Below are positions 49,623 through 58,631 of a stretch of DNA of 64,000 bases, in pieces. This DNA is from Butyricicoccus_B sp017886875. Lineage in GTDB: Bacteria; Bacillota; Clostridia; Oscillospirales; Butyricicoccaceae. The notes beneath the pieces were generated by a model. The model was given only the letters and a program-made list of their open reading frames with translations. It was not told where the DNA came from and did not search any database. Position numbers and translations under genes: made by a program. Each line of letters begins with the position of its first letter. Position 1 is the first letter of the stretch. The stretch spans positions 1,935,566-1,999,565 of the forward strand of contig OZ007036.1 in the NCBI GenBank assembly GCA_963931655.1. The letters run 5' to 3'.

Positions 49623-50060
49623 ATGAATGAATATGAAATCATTAATACGTTCCTTGTTGATATCTGGGGACGAATAAACAAAATAGAAGAACGTTCATTA
49701 ACTACTGCTCTTGGTGAGGATATATCAGTAACTGAAATACATATTATAGAAAAAATCGGTGATGATGAGCCTAAACGCATGAGCCAAGTATCAAGAGCTT
49801 TAGGTGTTACTATGGCAACTCTTACTGTCGCTTGTGATAAGCTTGAATATAAAGAACTTGTAAACCGTGAAAGAGATAACAAAGATAAACGAGTTGTTAA
49901 GGTAAGCCTTACCCCAAGAGGTAGAGCAGTCTATGAGTGTCATAAAAAATTCCATGAACGTATGGTATCTGCCGCACTTGCCGATTTTACACCAGAGGAA
50001 ACAGAAATTTTAGCTCAAAGCTTGCTTAAATTACAAAAGTTTTTATTATCTGAGGCATGA
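49623..50060 (+). CDS. MarR-family regulator, probable FabT-type fatty-acid repressor
   Basis: 145 residues from the ATG at 49623 (CAGGAGAAC upstream). Winged helix-turn-helix of the MarR family: EIHIIEKIGDDEPKRMSQVS, recognition helix ALGVTMATLTVACDKLEYKE, and the wing VNRERDNKDKRVVKVSLTPRG. Position immediately after acpP and a shared operator with the fab operon make a FabT-like role likely: repression of lipid synthesis, possibly with acyl-ACP as co-repressor. Family gives the fold; the role is inference. Own promoter. Confidence 0.9.
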   Translation: MNEYEIINTFLVDIWGRINKIEERSLTTALGEDISVTEIHIIEKIGDDEPKRMSQVSRALGVTMATLTVACDKLEYKELVNRERDNKDKRVVKVSLTPRGRAVYECHKKFHERMVSAALADFTPEETEILAQSLLKLQKFLLSEA

Positions 50061-50106
50061 TACATATTCATCTATGATGTGTTAAGCACAGGAAAGGAGC
50101 TAATAC

Positions 50107-50967
50107 ATGCAAGATATTGTTGTTATAACCGATTCAAGCTGTGACTACTCACCAGAACAGGCGGCTAATGCTGGATTTTCTATGGTTCCACTTACAGTTT
50201 CTTTCGGTGAGGAGAATTTTTTAGAAGGTCTTGAAATAACACCTAGTCAGTTTTATAGTCGTTTAGCTAAAGAGACTGAACTTCCAAAAACATCTCAGCC
50301 AAGCCCTGAAATGTTTTGTAGTGTTTTTAAAAAATATAAAGATGCAAAACATATTATATGTATAACCATTTCAAGTGGTCTATCTGGCACTATAAGAAGT
50401 GCTACTATTGCCGCTCAGATGCTAGAAGAAGAAAATTTTGCACCTAAAATTCATATTGTTGACTCGCTTAATGGCTGTACTGCAACTGGTCTTATGGCTG
50501 AAATCGCTGCAAAAATGGTCAGTGATGGTAAAAATATAGATGAAATTTTAGCTAGACTGGAACAAATGCAAAAAACAGTAAGTATTTATTTTGTGCCTGA
50601 TACTCTTGAATACCTTAGAAAAGGCGGAAGAATTGGGAATGTTCGTGCAGCGGTTGGAAGTCTTTTGGGCATTAAGCCAATTTTAACTGTTATTAATGGT
50701 AAAGCAACTGATATTGGTAAATGTCGTGGTGCGGCTCAGGTTCGCCAAAAGCTTGTGCAAAAATTCCTTGAATGTGCAAAAAGCTTAAAAGAAGTTATTG
50801 TTATACACACTGATGCACCTATTGCAGCACAAGAGCTTGTAAAAGAGCTTAAAAAATCAGTGCCAGAAATTAAAATTCATCTTCATATAGTAGGCTCTGT
50901 TATTGGTACTTATATCGGTGCGGGTGCTATAGGTCTTGCTTTTGAAGAAAAACAGCCTAGATGGTAA
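50107..50967 (+). CDS. DegV family fatty-acid-binding protein
   Basis: 286 residues. DegV/FakB-type proteins bind a fatty acid in a two-domain fold and, with FakA kinase, present it for phosphorylation. Signatures: VVITDSSCDYSPEQAANAGF, TSQPSPEMFCSVF, ITISSGLSGTIRSATIAAQ (binding-site Ser), VPDTLEYLRKGGRIGNVRAAVGSLLGIKPIL (in pieces YLRKGGRIGN and LLGIKPIL) and IGTYIGAGAIGLAFE. Following the FabT-like gene, a role in exogenous fatty-acid use is plausible; fakA is not in the window. RBS AAAGGAGC. Confidence 0.93.
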   Translation: MQDIVVITDSSCDYSPEQAANAGFSMVPLTVSFGEENFLEGLEITPSQFYSRLAKETELPKTSQPSPEMFCSVFKKYKDAKHIICITISSGLSGTIRSATIAAQMLEEENFAPKIHIVDSLNGCTATGLMAEIAAKMVSDGKNIDEILARLEQMQKTVSIYFVPDTLEYLRKGGRIGNVRAAVGSLLGIKPILTVINGKATDIGKCRGAAQVRQKLVQKFLECAKSLKEVIVIHTDAPIAAQELVKELKKSVPEIKIHLHIVGSVIGTYIGAGAIGLAFEEKQPRW

Positions 50968-50976
50968 AAATGCTAT

Positions 50977-51003
50977 GAGCGGCAAAAAATGCTGCTCTTT
51001 TTT
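50977..51003 (+). terminator. terminator after the DegV gene
   Basis: GAGCGGCA/TGCTGCTC stem with a T6 run. Confidence 0.85.
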
Positions 51004-51039
51004 ATTGAAATTAGAGAAAAAGAATAGGAAAATTTTAAA

Positions 51040-51987
51040 ATGGATAGTTTAATTTATAGTTTAAATGCAACGGTGCCTATATTTGCAGTTATATTTTTAA
51101 GTTATTTGCTAAAACAGCGTGGATTTTTTAAGGAAAGTTTTATAAGCGGTGCAGATAAAGTTATTTTTCAGCTTTTTTTGCCTGTTTTGCTTTTTCGTGA
51201 TATAGCAGAGGGCAGAATAACAGAAACTTTTGATTTAACTTTCTTTTTATTCTGTATGATATCAACCGTTATTTATGTCTTCGCTATTTGGGGCAGTGCA
51301 GAGCTATTTATGAAAGATAAAACTATGATTGGTGCTTTTACTCAAGGTGCTTTTCGTGGTTCACTTGCGGTTTTAGGTGTAGCTTTTATTCAAAATATAT
51401 ATGGTGACGCTGGTCTTGCACCTCTAATGATAGTTGCAACGGTTCCACTTTATAATATTTTTGCGGTTATTGTGCTAACTGTTCGCTCAAATGAGCCAGT
51501 AGCAGGCGGTGATAGCATGATTAGAGCAACATTAAAAGGTATTTTAAGAAATCCTATAATTTTAGGTATAATTGCAGGACTTCCTTTTTCACTTCTTGAA
51601 ATTGAGTTTCCAACAATGATAAATAAAACACTTGATATGATTGCAGCCCCTGCAACTCCACTTGCACTTGTTACAATCGGTGCAGGCTTTGAGGGTGCAA
51701 AAGCAATTAAAAAAATTAAGCCTACTGTTATAGCATCGGTTATTAAGCTTGTTATTTTACCAGCTATATTTTTGCCAATAGCGGTATTTATGGGATTTAG
51801 AAATCAAGCTTTAGTGTCAATTCTTATTATGACAGGTGCACCAAGCACAGTAAGCGGCTATATTATGGCTAAAAATATGAATGCTGATTATGTGCTTTCA
51901 TCATCAATTATTGTACTTACAACAGCAGTTTCGGTTTTCACTATGACGTTTGCACTTTATATAATGAGAAGTTTAGCACTTATTTAA
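51040..51987 (+). CDS. auxin efflux carrier (AEC) family transporter
   Basis: 315 residues, ten predicted membrane helices in two repeats of five. AEC members in bacteria carry malate, malonate or related small acids. Features include AVIFLSYLLKQRGFF near 17-31, the conserved broken helix PVLLFRDIAEG, FTQGAFRGSLAVLGVAF near 105-120, NPIILGIIAGLPFS near 170-185, and FEGAKAIKKIKPTVIASVIK, and a terminal half with MTGAPSTVSGYIMAKNMNAD. Substrate not predictable. 14 bases before a MocR gene, so possibly its transcriptional partner. Confidence 0.9.
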   Translation: MDSLIYSLNATVPIFAVIFLSYLLKQRGFFKESFISGADKVIFQLFLPVLLFRDIAEGRITETFDLTFFLFCMISTVIYVFAIWGSAELFMKDKTMIGAFTQGAFRGSLAVLGVAFIQNIYGDAGLAPLMIVATVPLYNIFAVIVLTVRSNEPVAGGDSMIRATLKGILRNPIILGIIAGLPFSLLEIEFPTMINKTLDMIAAPATPLALVTIGAGFEGAKAIKKIKPTVIASVIKLVILPAIFLPIAVFMGFRNQALVSILIMTGAPSTVSGYIMAKNMNADYVLSSSIIVLTTAVSVFTMTFALYIMRSLALI

Positions 51988-52001
51988 AAAGAGGTTTTAT
52001 A

Positions 52002-53426
52002 ATGCTCACTTATCATATAAATAGTAAGGGCATTTTGCCAATGTATGAACAGTTATACCGTGCAATTAGAGAAGATATAATAAATGGTGTGATTAGCGGT
52101 GGTGAAAAATTGCCATCTAAACGTAAACTTGCTGAGCATTTAAAAATAAGTCAAATCACAGTTGAAAATGCTTACAGTCAGCTATTAGCCGAGGGTTATA
52201 TAATTTCTAAACCTCGCTCTGGTTATTATGCTCAGCAAATTATAACACACAATAAAAAAACTGAGCTTATAAACTATGAAATTCCAAAGCCAAAAGCTGA
52301 GAATTATTTATATGCTTTTCATACAAATACAGTTGATACAGAATGTTTTCCGTTTTCATCATGGGCAAAGCTTTTACGCTCTGAACTTACAGAAAAAGCA
52401 AGTAAATTATTAATTGCTGCACCTAATCAAGGAGTTTTGGAGTTAAGACAGCAAATTTGCAAATATTTAGCCGAGTTTAGAGGTATATATGTTATACCTG
52501 AACAAGTTATTATTGGTGCAGGTTCAGAATATCTTTTAATGCTTTTAATTCAGCTTTTAGGCAGAAACAGAATTTATGCACTTGAAAACCCTTGTTATCC
52601 CAAATTAAACAATGTTTTTAAGGCAAATGGTGCAAATGTACAGCCGATTACGCTTGATAAAGACGGTTTGCAAATAGAGAAATTAGAAAAAACTAATGCA
52701 AGTGTTGTATATTTAACACCGTCACATCAATTCCCGCTAGGGGTTGTTATGCCTGTTGCAAGAAGAATAAAAATGCTTAAATGGGCAGAACAAACAGGGG
52801 ATAGATATATTATAGAAGATGATTATGATTCGGAATTTCGTTATACATCTCGTCCTATTCCTGCTATGAAAGAGCTTGACCATGCAGATAGAGTTATTTA
52901 TTTAAACACTTTTGCAAAAAGTTTAGCCCCATCGCTTCGTATAAGCTATATGGTTTTGCCTAAGTGCCTTTTAAAAAAATATCGTGAGGATTTAAGATTT
53001 TATTCATCAACTGTGCCAAGTTTTGAACAGTATACGCTTGCAAAGTTTATTAAAACTGGTATGTTTGAACGTCATATATCACGAATTAGAAATTTATATA
53101 AATCAAGACGTGATATTTTAATTGAGCTTTTAAATAAAAGTGCACTTGCAAATGATATGAAAATATCAGGGGAAGACGCAGGACTTCATTTGATGCTTAC
53201 ACTTAAAAATGGACTATCAGAAAGTGAGATGGTCGAACTTGCCGCACAAAATGGAGTGCATTTGCATGGTATTTCTGATTATTATATAGCAGAATGTGAA
53301 AAAAAGCCTAATTCAACCGTTGTACTAGGTTATGCAGGTCTTAATGAGGATATAATGAAAAAAGCAGTTATATGCCTTGAAAATGCATGGACAAAATTCA
53401 CACTTTGCAATTATGACGAATTATGA
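52002..53426 (+). CDS. MocR/PdxR-type regulator: GntR winged helix fused to aminotransferase
   Basis: 474 residues. N-terminal GntR-type winged helix (about 1-75; PMYEQLYRAIREDIINGVIS, LPSKRKLAEHLKISQITVENAYSQL) joined through a linker to a fold-type I aminotransferase-like domain (about 110-470), with DDYDSEFRY near 285 and the PLP lysine in TFAKSLAPSLRISYMV near 310. MocR proteins sense PLP or amino-compound adducts; PdxR controls vitamin B6 genes. No pdx or gab genes adjoin, so the target is unclear; the AEC gene just upstream is a candidate. Confidence 0.92.
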   Translation: MLTYHINSKGILPMYEQLYRAIREDIINGVISGGEKLPSKRKLAEHLKISQITVENAYSQLLAEGYIISKPRSGYYAQQIITHNKKTELINYEIPKPKAENYLYAFHTNTVDTECFPFSSWAKLLRSELTEKASKLLIAAPNQGVLELRQQICKYLAEFRGIYVIPEQVIIGAGSEYLLMLLIQLLGRNRIYALENPCYPKLNNVFKANGANVQPITLDKDGLQIEKLEKTNASVVYLTPSHQFPLGVVMPVARRIKMLKWAEQTGDRYIIEDDYDSEFRYTSRPIPAMKELDHADRVIYLNTFAKSLAPSLRISYMVLPKCLLKKYREDLRFYSSTVPSFEQYTLAKFIKTGMFERHISRIRNLYKSRRDILIELLNKSALANDMKISGEDAGLHLMLTLKNGLSESEMVELAAQNGVHLHGISDYYIAECEKKPNSTVVLGYAGLNEDIMKKAVICLENAWTKFTLCNYDEL

Positions 53427-53481
53427 TAAAATAATTAGTATCGTATATGGAAAAATTTAATTTTTTTGGAGAAATGATTTT

Positions 53482-55137
53482 ATGATGGATTATACCTATC
53501 TTGCGGATAAGCTATTTCCGCATATTACTGAAACCCCAGAACAGATAGAAGCTCGCTATCCAAAACGTGAACTTCCAGAGGGTGCTAAAGTTACTCGTAT
53601 GGGTCCTAGCCCAACAGGTTTTATGCACCTTGGTAACTTATATGGTGCATTAGTTGACGAGCGTTTAGCACATCAATCTGGCGGTGTATTTTATCTGCGT
53701 ATAGAGGATACTGACCGTAAACGTGAGGTTGAGGGCGGTGTGCAAACAATTATTGACGCTTTTTCCGCTTTCGGTCTGCCTTTTGATGAAGGTGCAACTT
53801 TGGACGGTGAAATCGGAAATTATGGTCCATATCGCCAGTCACAAAGAGCTGAAATCTATCAAACTTTTGTAAAATGGCTTATGAAGCAAGGTATGGCTTA
53901 TCCTTGTTTTTGCACAGAAGAAGAACTTGCAAATGCTCATGCTGAACAAGAGGCTAATAAAGAAAATTTCGGCTATTATGGTAAATATGCTGTATGGCGT
54001 GACCGTACATTAGAGGAAGTTGAAGCACAACTTGAAAAGGGTATGCCTTATGTTATTCGTTTCCGTTCACAGGGCAGCATTGAAAATAAAATAAAGCATG
54101 AGGATTTAGTTAAGGGTAAAATGGAAGTTACCGAAAATGACCAAGATATTGTTATTTTAAAATCTGACGGTATTCCAACTTATCATTTTGCTCATGTTGT
54201 TGATGACCATTTAATGGGTACTACTGTTGTAGTTCGTGGTGAAGAATGGCTTGCAACATTGCCTGTACATCTTCAGCTGTTTAGAGCTATGGGCTGGAAA
54301 GCTCCTAAATATGCACATACTGCACAGCTTATGAAAATTGATGAGGAAACAGGCGGTAAGCGTAAGCTATCTAAGCGTAAAGACCCAGAATTAGCACTTA
54401 CTTTCTATGCTAAACAAGGTTATCCAGCAGCTTGTGTACTTGAATATCTGATGACACTTCTAAATTCTAACTTTGAAGAATGGCGTCGTGCAAATCCTGA
54501 ACTACCTATGAACGATTTCCCATTCTCTACAAAGAAAATGAGTGGTTCTGGTGCATTGTTTGATATTGATAAGCTAACAGATGTATCTAAAAATGTTATC
54601 TCTCATATGAAGGCTGAAGATGTTTACAATCAAGTAGAAGCTTGGAGTAAGGAGCATGACAGCGAATTTAATGCACTCTTTACAAGAGATAAAGAAAAAA
54701 GTATTGCATTTTTACAGATTGGCAGAGGTGGCAAAAAACCTCGTAAAGATATAGCTGTTTGGACTGATGTAAAGCCTTATATGGATTTTATGTTTGATGA
54801 GCTATTTAATCCAGATTATACAATGCCTGAGCGTGTAAGTAAGGAAGATGCTATTTCTATGCTGAGTGAGTTTGCTCAGATGTTTGATGAAAATGATACT
54901 TCAGATGGTTTCTTTGAAAAGATGAAAGCTATTGCTGAAAAGCATGGTTATGCAGCTGAAACCAAGGCTTATAAGCAAAACCCAGAACAGTATAAAGGTG
55001 CTGTTGGTGATGTATCAATGGTTATTCGTATTGCGGTTGCTGGTCGTCAAAATGCTCCAGACCTGCAAAGTGTGATGCACATTATGGGCAAAGATATGGT
55101 TTTAAAGCGTTTAGAGGCTTGTAAAAACGCATTATAA
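53482..55137 (+). CDS. gltX: glutamate--tRNA ligase
   Basis: 551 residues, longer than E. coli GltX (471), as in a clostridial group. Class I synthetase. HIGH-type motif GPSPTGFMHLGNLYGALVDE near 35-55, RIEDTDRKREVEGGVQTI near 73-90, AHVVDDHLMGTTVVVRGEEW near 235, and KMSKS loop GGKRKLSKRKDPELA near 295. An all-helical anticodon-binding C-terminal domain follows. Paired with glnS downstream, so this enzyme probably needs to be discriminating (charging only tRNA-Glu), though GatCAB may exist elsewhere. Start ATG at 53482, or the next ATG codon. Confidence 0.95.
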   Translation: MMDYTYLADKLFPHITETPEQIEARYPKRELPEGAKVTRMGPSPTGFMHLGNLYGALVDERLAHQSGGVFYLRIEDTDRKREVEGGVQTIIDAFSAFGLPFDEGATLDGEIGNYGPYRQSQRAEIYQTFVKWLMKQGMAYPCFCTEEELANAHAEQEANKENFGYYGKYAVWRDRTLEEVEAQLEKGMPYVIRFRSQGSIENKIKHEDLVKGKMEVTENDQDIVILKSDGIPTYHFAHVVDDHLMGTTVVVRGEEWLATLPVHLQLFRAMGWKAPKYAHTAQLMKIDEETGGKRKLSKRKDPELALTFYAKQGYPAACVLEYLMTLLNSNFEEWRRANPELPMNDFPFSTKKMSGSGALFDIDKLTDVSKNVISHMKAEDVYNQVEAWSKEHDSEFNALFTRDKEKSIAFLQIGRGGKKPRKDIAVWTDVKPYMDFMFDELFNPDYTMPERVSKEDAISMLSEFAQMFDENDTSDGFFEKMKAIAEKHGYAAETKAYKQNPEQYKGAVGDVSMVIRIAVAGRQNAPDLQSVMHIMGKDMVLKRLEACKNAL

Positions 55138-55160
55138 TATAATAGGGGAGAAAAAAACAA

Positions 55161-56816
55161 ATGGAAAATGTAAGCAATTTTCTAACAGAAATTATTGATG
55201 CGGATATAGCTGCTGGTCTTTCAGAGCAAATTCATACCCGTTTTCCACCAGAGCCAAACGGCTATTTGCATATTGGCTCTGCTAAGGCGATTTACATTAA
55301 CTGGTCTATCGCTAAAAAATATAATGGTAAATTTAATTTACGATTTGACGACACAAACCCAGTGCGTGAAGATGATGAATATGTACAGTCCATTCAAAAA
55401 GATATAGCTTGGCTAACTGGTGAACAGCCAAATGGCGGTATTTTCTATGGTTCTGATTATTTTGAAACCTGTTATGATTGTGCGATTGCACTTATCAAAG
55501 CGGGTAAGGCTTATGTATGTGATTTAACACAGGAAGAAATGCGTGCTCAACGTGGCACACTAACACAGGCAGGTCAAAACAGCCCATATCGTGACCGTTC
55601 AGTTGAGGAAAATTTAAAGCTGTTTGAGGCTATGAGAAATGGTGAATTTGCGGACGGTTCTAAAACACTTCGTGCTAAAATTGATATGGCATCACCTAAT
55701 ATGAATATGCGTGACCCTGCTATTTACCGTATTGTTCGTGCTCATCACCATAGACAGGGCGACAAGTGGTGTATTTATCCTCTTTATGATTTCGCTCACC
55801 CAATTCAGGACGCTATAGAGGGTATCACTCATTCTATGTGTTCTATTGAGTTTGAAAACCATAGACCACTCTATGAATGGGTTGTTGATAACTGCCCACT
55901 GCCACACCACCCAAAACAGCGTGAATTTGCAAGACTTAATGTTACTCACACTGTTATGAGTAAGCGTTATCTGCGTGAACTTGTATTTGAAAATCATGTT
56001 GAGGGTTGGGACGACCCTCGTATGCCTACTCTTTGTGGTCTGCGTCGTCGCGGTTATACTCCAAGTGCTATTTTAGATTTTGTAAAACGTGCAGGCATTG
56101 CAAAAGCTAATTCTCTTGTTGATATTAGACTGCTTGAACACTGTATTCGTGAGGAGCTTAACGAAACCGCACTTCGCAGAATGGCTGTTACCGAGCCTAT
56201 AAAGCTGGTTATCATTAACTATCCAAAGGATAAAGTGGAGTATTTTGAAATTCCAAACAATCCAAGAGATGAACAGGCAGGCACTCGTAAAGTTCCATTT
56301 ACTGGCACTGTTTATATTGAAAAGAGCGATTTTGCAGAAGTTCCACCTCCAAAGTTCCAGAGATTAAAGCCAGATGGTGAAGTTCGCCTGATGGGTGCTT
56401 ATATTGTTAAGTGCAATGAGATTATTAAGGACGACAATGGCGAAATTATAGAAATTCGCTGTACTGCTGATATTGAAACAGCAAACGGTATGCCAGCGGA
56501 CGGTCGCAAAGTTAAAGGTACTATTCATTGGGTATCTGCAAAACATGCTATTGATGCGTCTTGCTATCTATATGACCATCTGTTTACCCTTGAGGATACA
56601 GGTAGTGTTACAGAAGGTACAAACTATTTAGATTATTTAAACCCTAATTCACTTACTAAGTTAGAAGGCTGTAAACTAGAACCATCTATTGCAGATGTTC
56701 CAGTTGGTACTAGAATGCAGTTTGTAAGAATGGGTTACTTTATTAAAGATAGTGAAAATAGATTTAATAGAATTGTAACTCTAAAAGATAGTTTTGCAAA
56801 AACTCTGAATAAGTAA
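55161..56816 (+). CDS. glnS: glutamine--tRNA ligase
   Basis: 551 residues, similar to E. coli GlnS (554). Directly charges tRNA-Gln. FPPEPNGYLHIGSAKAIYIN near 30-48 (HIGH), LRFDDTNPVREDDEYV, FAHPIQDAIEGITHSMCSIEF near 220, KMSKS-type VMSKRYLRELV near 265, and the two beta-barrel anticodon-binding domains at the C-terminus. Distinguishable from GltX by the EPNG-YLHIG block. Most Firmicutes use GatCAB instead, so its presence is notable though known in some clostridia. RBS AGGGGAGAA. Confidence 0.97.
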   Translation: MENVSNFLTEIIDADIAAGLSEQIHTRFPPEPNGYLHIGSAKAIYINWSIAKKYNGKFNLRFDDTNPVREDDEYVQSIQKDIAWLTGEQPNGGIFYGSDYFETCYDCAIALIKAGKAYVCDLTQEEMRAQRGTLTQAGQNSPYRDRSVEENLKLFEAMRNGEFADGSKTLRAKIDMASPNMNMRDPAIYRIVRAHHHRQGDKWCIYPLYDFAHPIQDAIEGITHSMCSIEFENHRPLYEWVVDNCPLPHHPKQREFARLNVTHTVMSKRYLRELVFENHVEGWDDPRMPTLCGLRRRGYTPSAILDFVKRAGIAKANSLVDIRLLEHCIREELNETALRRMAVTEPIKLVIINYPKDKVEYFEIPNNPRDEQAGTRKVPFTGTVYIEKSDFAEVPPPKFQRLKPDGEVRLMGAYIVKCNEIIKDDNGEIIEIRCTADIETANGMPADGRKVKGTIHWVSAKHAIDASCYLYDHLFTLEDTGSVTEGTNYLDYLNPNSLTKLEGCKLEPSIADVPVGTRMQFVRMGYFIKDSENRFNRIVTLKDSFAKTLNK

Positions 56817-56821
56817 AAAAA

Positions 56822-56857
56822 TAATGGCTTAGAGAATTAAAACTCTAAGCCATTTTC
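56822..56857. terminator. terminator between glnS and yhhQ
   Basis: AATGGCTTAGAG/CTCTAAGCCATT stem with A and T tracts on either side; serves both convergent genes. Confidence 0.9.
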
Positions 56858-57562
56858 TTATTCTTTAATCATATTTCTTTCTTTCATTGCTCTTGCAAGA
56901 TATACAATAGGCGTATCTGCAAGTGATGTAACAATGAAAATTACATAACTACTTAATGCAATAGAAACAAGTGTTGGTATATCATAAGTTCCCCAGAAAG
57001 CAAAGCCTGTGAAAAGTAATGTGTTAAGTAGCTGTGAAATAAGTGTAGAACCGTTGTTTCTTAGCCATAAAAAACGGTGATGGTCACCGAATTTTTTATC
57101 AGTCAGTTGCCACCAAAAATGATACATATAAACATCAAACGCTTGAGCAATAGCATAAACTGCAAGTGATGCAAACATCATTCGAGGTGTGTTAGAGAAA
57201 ATTGTTTGGAAAGATGAAAACGCAAAATCGTTTGCACTTACTGTATATTGCAGCCATGACTGTGACACCACAATAAACAGCAGAGAAGTGCCAATACCTA
57301 TCCAAACCGCTTTTTGTGCAGCGGCTTTTCCCTCAGTTTCCGATAAAATATCAGTTACTAAAAATGTTGTTGCAAATAAAATATTGCCTAGTGTCATTTC
57401 CATGCCAAAGGCATCAACTAAAAGCAAAACTTCAATATTTGCTGCAATAGTTGCAAACACCGTATAACAATACATACCAGTTTTACCAAATAGCTTATAC
57501 CATAAAAGTACAGATGCATAAAGCACAACTAGCGATACAATTAGTAAAACTTCATTTGTCAT
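56858..57562 (-). CDS. yhhQ: queuosine precursor transporter, YhhQ family (DUF165)
   Basis: 234 residues from the ATG at 57562 (AAAGGGGACAAAT upstream); twelve in-frame residues before it lack an RBS. Six predicted membrane helices. VUT/YhhQ features: NILFATTFLVTDILSETEGKAAAQKA near 72 (shown in pieces TFLVTDILSE and EGKAAAQKAV), DVYMYHFWWQLTD near 155, LWLRNNGSTLISQLLNTLLF near 177, and an ending with DTPIVYLAR. Imports preQ0/preQ1 or queuine in studied bacteria. Second gene behind a preQ1-I-like leader. Confidence 0.93.
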   Translation of the reverse strand: MTNEVLLIVSLVVLYASVLLWYKLFGKTGMYCYTVFATIAANIEVLLLVDAFGMEMTLGNILFATTFLVTDILSETEGKAAAQKAVWIGIGTSLLFIVVSQSWLQYTVSANDFAFSSFQTIFSNTPRMMFASLAVYAIAQAFDVYMYHFWWQLTDKKFGDHHRFLWLRNNGSTLISQLLNTLLFTGFAFWGTYDIPTLVSIALSSYVIFIVTSLADTPIVYLARAMKERNMIKE

Positions 57563-57584
57563 AAAATTTGTCCCCTTTTTTGCT

Positions 57585-58286
57585 TTAACCCACTCCAAAA
57601 TCAGTGTTTTCTGTTAAGATATCAACACGAGGATTTTTAATATAAAGCGGGTAAAGCTCTTTCATAAATATTTGCAATACTTCATTATCAGGACGAATAT
57701 CTGTTGTATTTTCTACCATTAAATTAATGCAAATACGCTCGAAATATTTAAGACCGATTTCTATATCGTTTTTCATACTTTCAAGGGTTTGACCTTTTAT
57801 TCCAAAAAGTAAACAACATTCATCAAATGGTTCAGAAATTATAGCAGGATTGGTTTCTCCTATGCCTTTTTTTAGCACTGTTTCTCTAAAATCTCGGTCA
57901 AATGTTTCTATGCCTGATTTTATTTTTACTGTAACACCTATTTTTGAAAAACGTGCTTTAAATGCTGGGATTTCCTTTCTATGTATCCAATGACATTCAA
58001 AGTGGAGAGTTTTAATATTCTTATCTTGACATACTTTTTCAATAAGATTAATAGTTTTTTTATCAAGGTCACAAAAAGAACCAGAATTTATAACCTCTAA
58101 GTGATTGTATATACCTGTAACTTTGTTAAGCTCTTTTGAATTTAATTCAAAATTTGCGTTTTCATCTTCACTAAAATCTGTGTGATAGTCACAAAATGCA
58201 CAGCGTTTCCATTTACAGCCTGAGCCACGAAGTAACACAATCTCACGAGGGTTTTTGTCATTTATAACAGAATATCGTACCAACAT
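57585..58286 (-). CDS. radical SAM protein of a queuosine salvage operon, QueL-like candidate
   Basis: 233 residues from the ATG at 58286, six bases after AAGGAGA. Radical SAM cluster GSGCKWKRCAFCDYHTDF near 23-40 has the CX4CX2C spacing. Further conserved-looking segments: NSGSFCDLDKKT near 70, LHFECHWIHRKEIPAFK near 98, and KSGIETFDRDFRETVLKKG near 123. The preQ1-I-like riboswitch and yhhQ partner suggest queuosine-precursor metabolism. In clostridia a radical SAM enzyme, QueL, releases queuine from salvaged Q; this could be it. It lacks the QueE motif, so it is not an obvious QueE. Function inferred from context. Confidence 0.72.
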   Translation of the reverse strand: MLVRYSVINDKNPREIVLLRGSGCKWKRCAFCDYHTDFSEDENANFELNSKELNKVTGIYNHLEVINSGSFCDLDKKTINLIEKVCQDKNIKTLHFECHWIHRKEIPAFKARFSKIGVTVKIKSGIETFDRDFRETVLKKGIGETNPAIISEPFDECCLLFGIKGQTLESMKNDIEIGLKYFERICINLMVENTTDIRPDNEVLQIFMKELYPLYIKNPRVDILTENTDFGVG

Positions 58287-58316
58287 AGAATATCTCCTTA
58301 AATCAAAATAAAAAAA

Positions 58317-58335
58317 GATGCCAAAAATTAGCACC
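58317..58335 (-). terminator. second leader hairpin of the radical SAM operon
   Basis: On the minus strand GGTGC pairs with GCATC (one G-U pair) followed by seven T. Short but with a good T run; 30 bases before the start codon. Confidence 0.55.
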
Positions 58336-58338
58336 ATC

Positions 58339-58383
58339 AAAAAGCCCATGACCTTCAAAAGCGAAAAAGCTTTTGACGCATGG
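58339..58383 (-). terminator. leader terminator after the preQ1-I-like aptamer
   Basis: On the minus strand CCATG, TCAAAAGC, then the complements GCTTTTGA and CATGG, followed by GCTTTTT. A long stem directly following the aptamer, as expected for transcription attenuation. Confidence 0.7.
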
Positions 58384-58385
58384 TT

Positions 58386-58426
58386 GTCCTAGTTTTGTTT
58401 AAAGACAGGATGGTTACGAACTGTCT
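58386..58426 (-). ncRNA. preQ1-I riboswitch aptamer
   Basis: Minus strand. P1 stem GACAG/CTGTC closes a loop TTCGTAACCATC; then an A-rich tail TTTAAACAAAACTAGGA able to form the H-type pseudoknot with the loop. By eye this closely resembles the Thermoanaerobacter tengcongensis preQ1-I aptamer (loop TCGCAGTAACC, tail TTAACAAAACAAGG). Regulates the radical SAM-yhhQ operon through downstream terminator hairpins. Confidence 0.82.
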
Positions 58427-58448
58427 GATTAAATTGTATTGCCAAATT

Positions 58449-58476
58449 ATTATAACATGTAAAAAAATAAAATCAA
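58449..58476 (-). promoter_or_regulatory. promoter of the radical SAM-yhhQ operon
   Basis: On the minus strand TTGATT (58471-58476), 16-base spacer, TATAAT (58449-58454); transcription would begin ~15 bases before the aptamer. Confidence 0.6.
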
Positions 58477-58631
58477 GAGCAAGTATAAACAAAAATAAAA
58501 GTTTATTTGGTAAAATAAAGAAAATAATTGTAAATATCACAAAAATACTTTTCAAAACAAGTAAAATACTGTATAATATTTCTAAGACAACAGGAGTTTT
58601 GTTGTCCAATGATTTTTCCGAGGTGAGTCCA

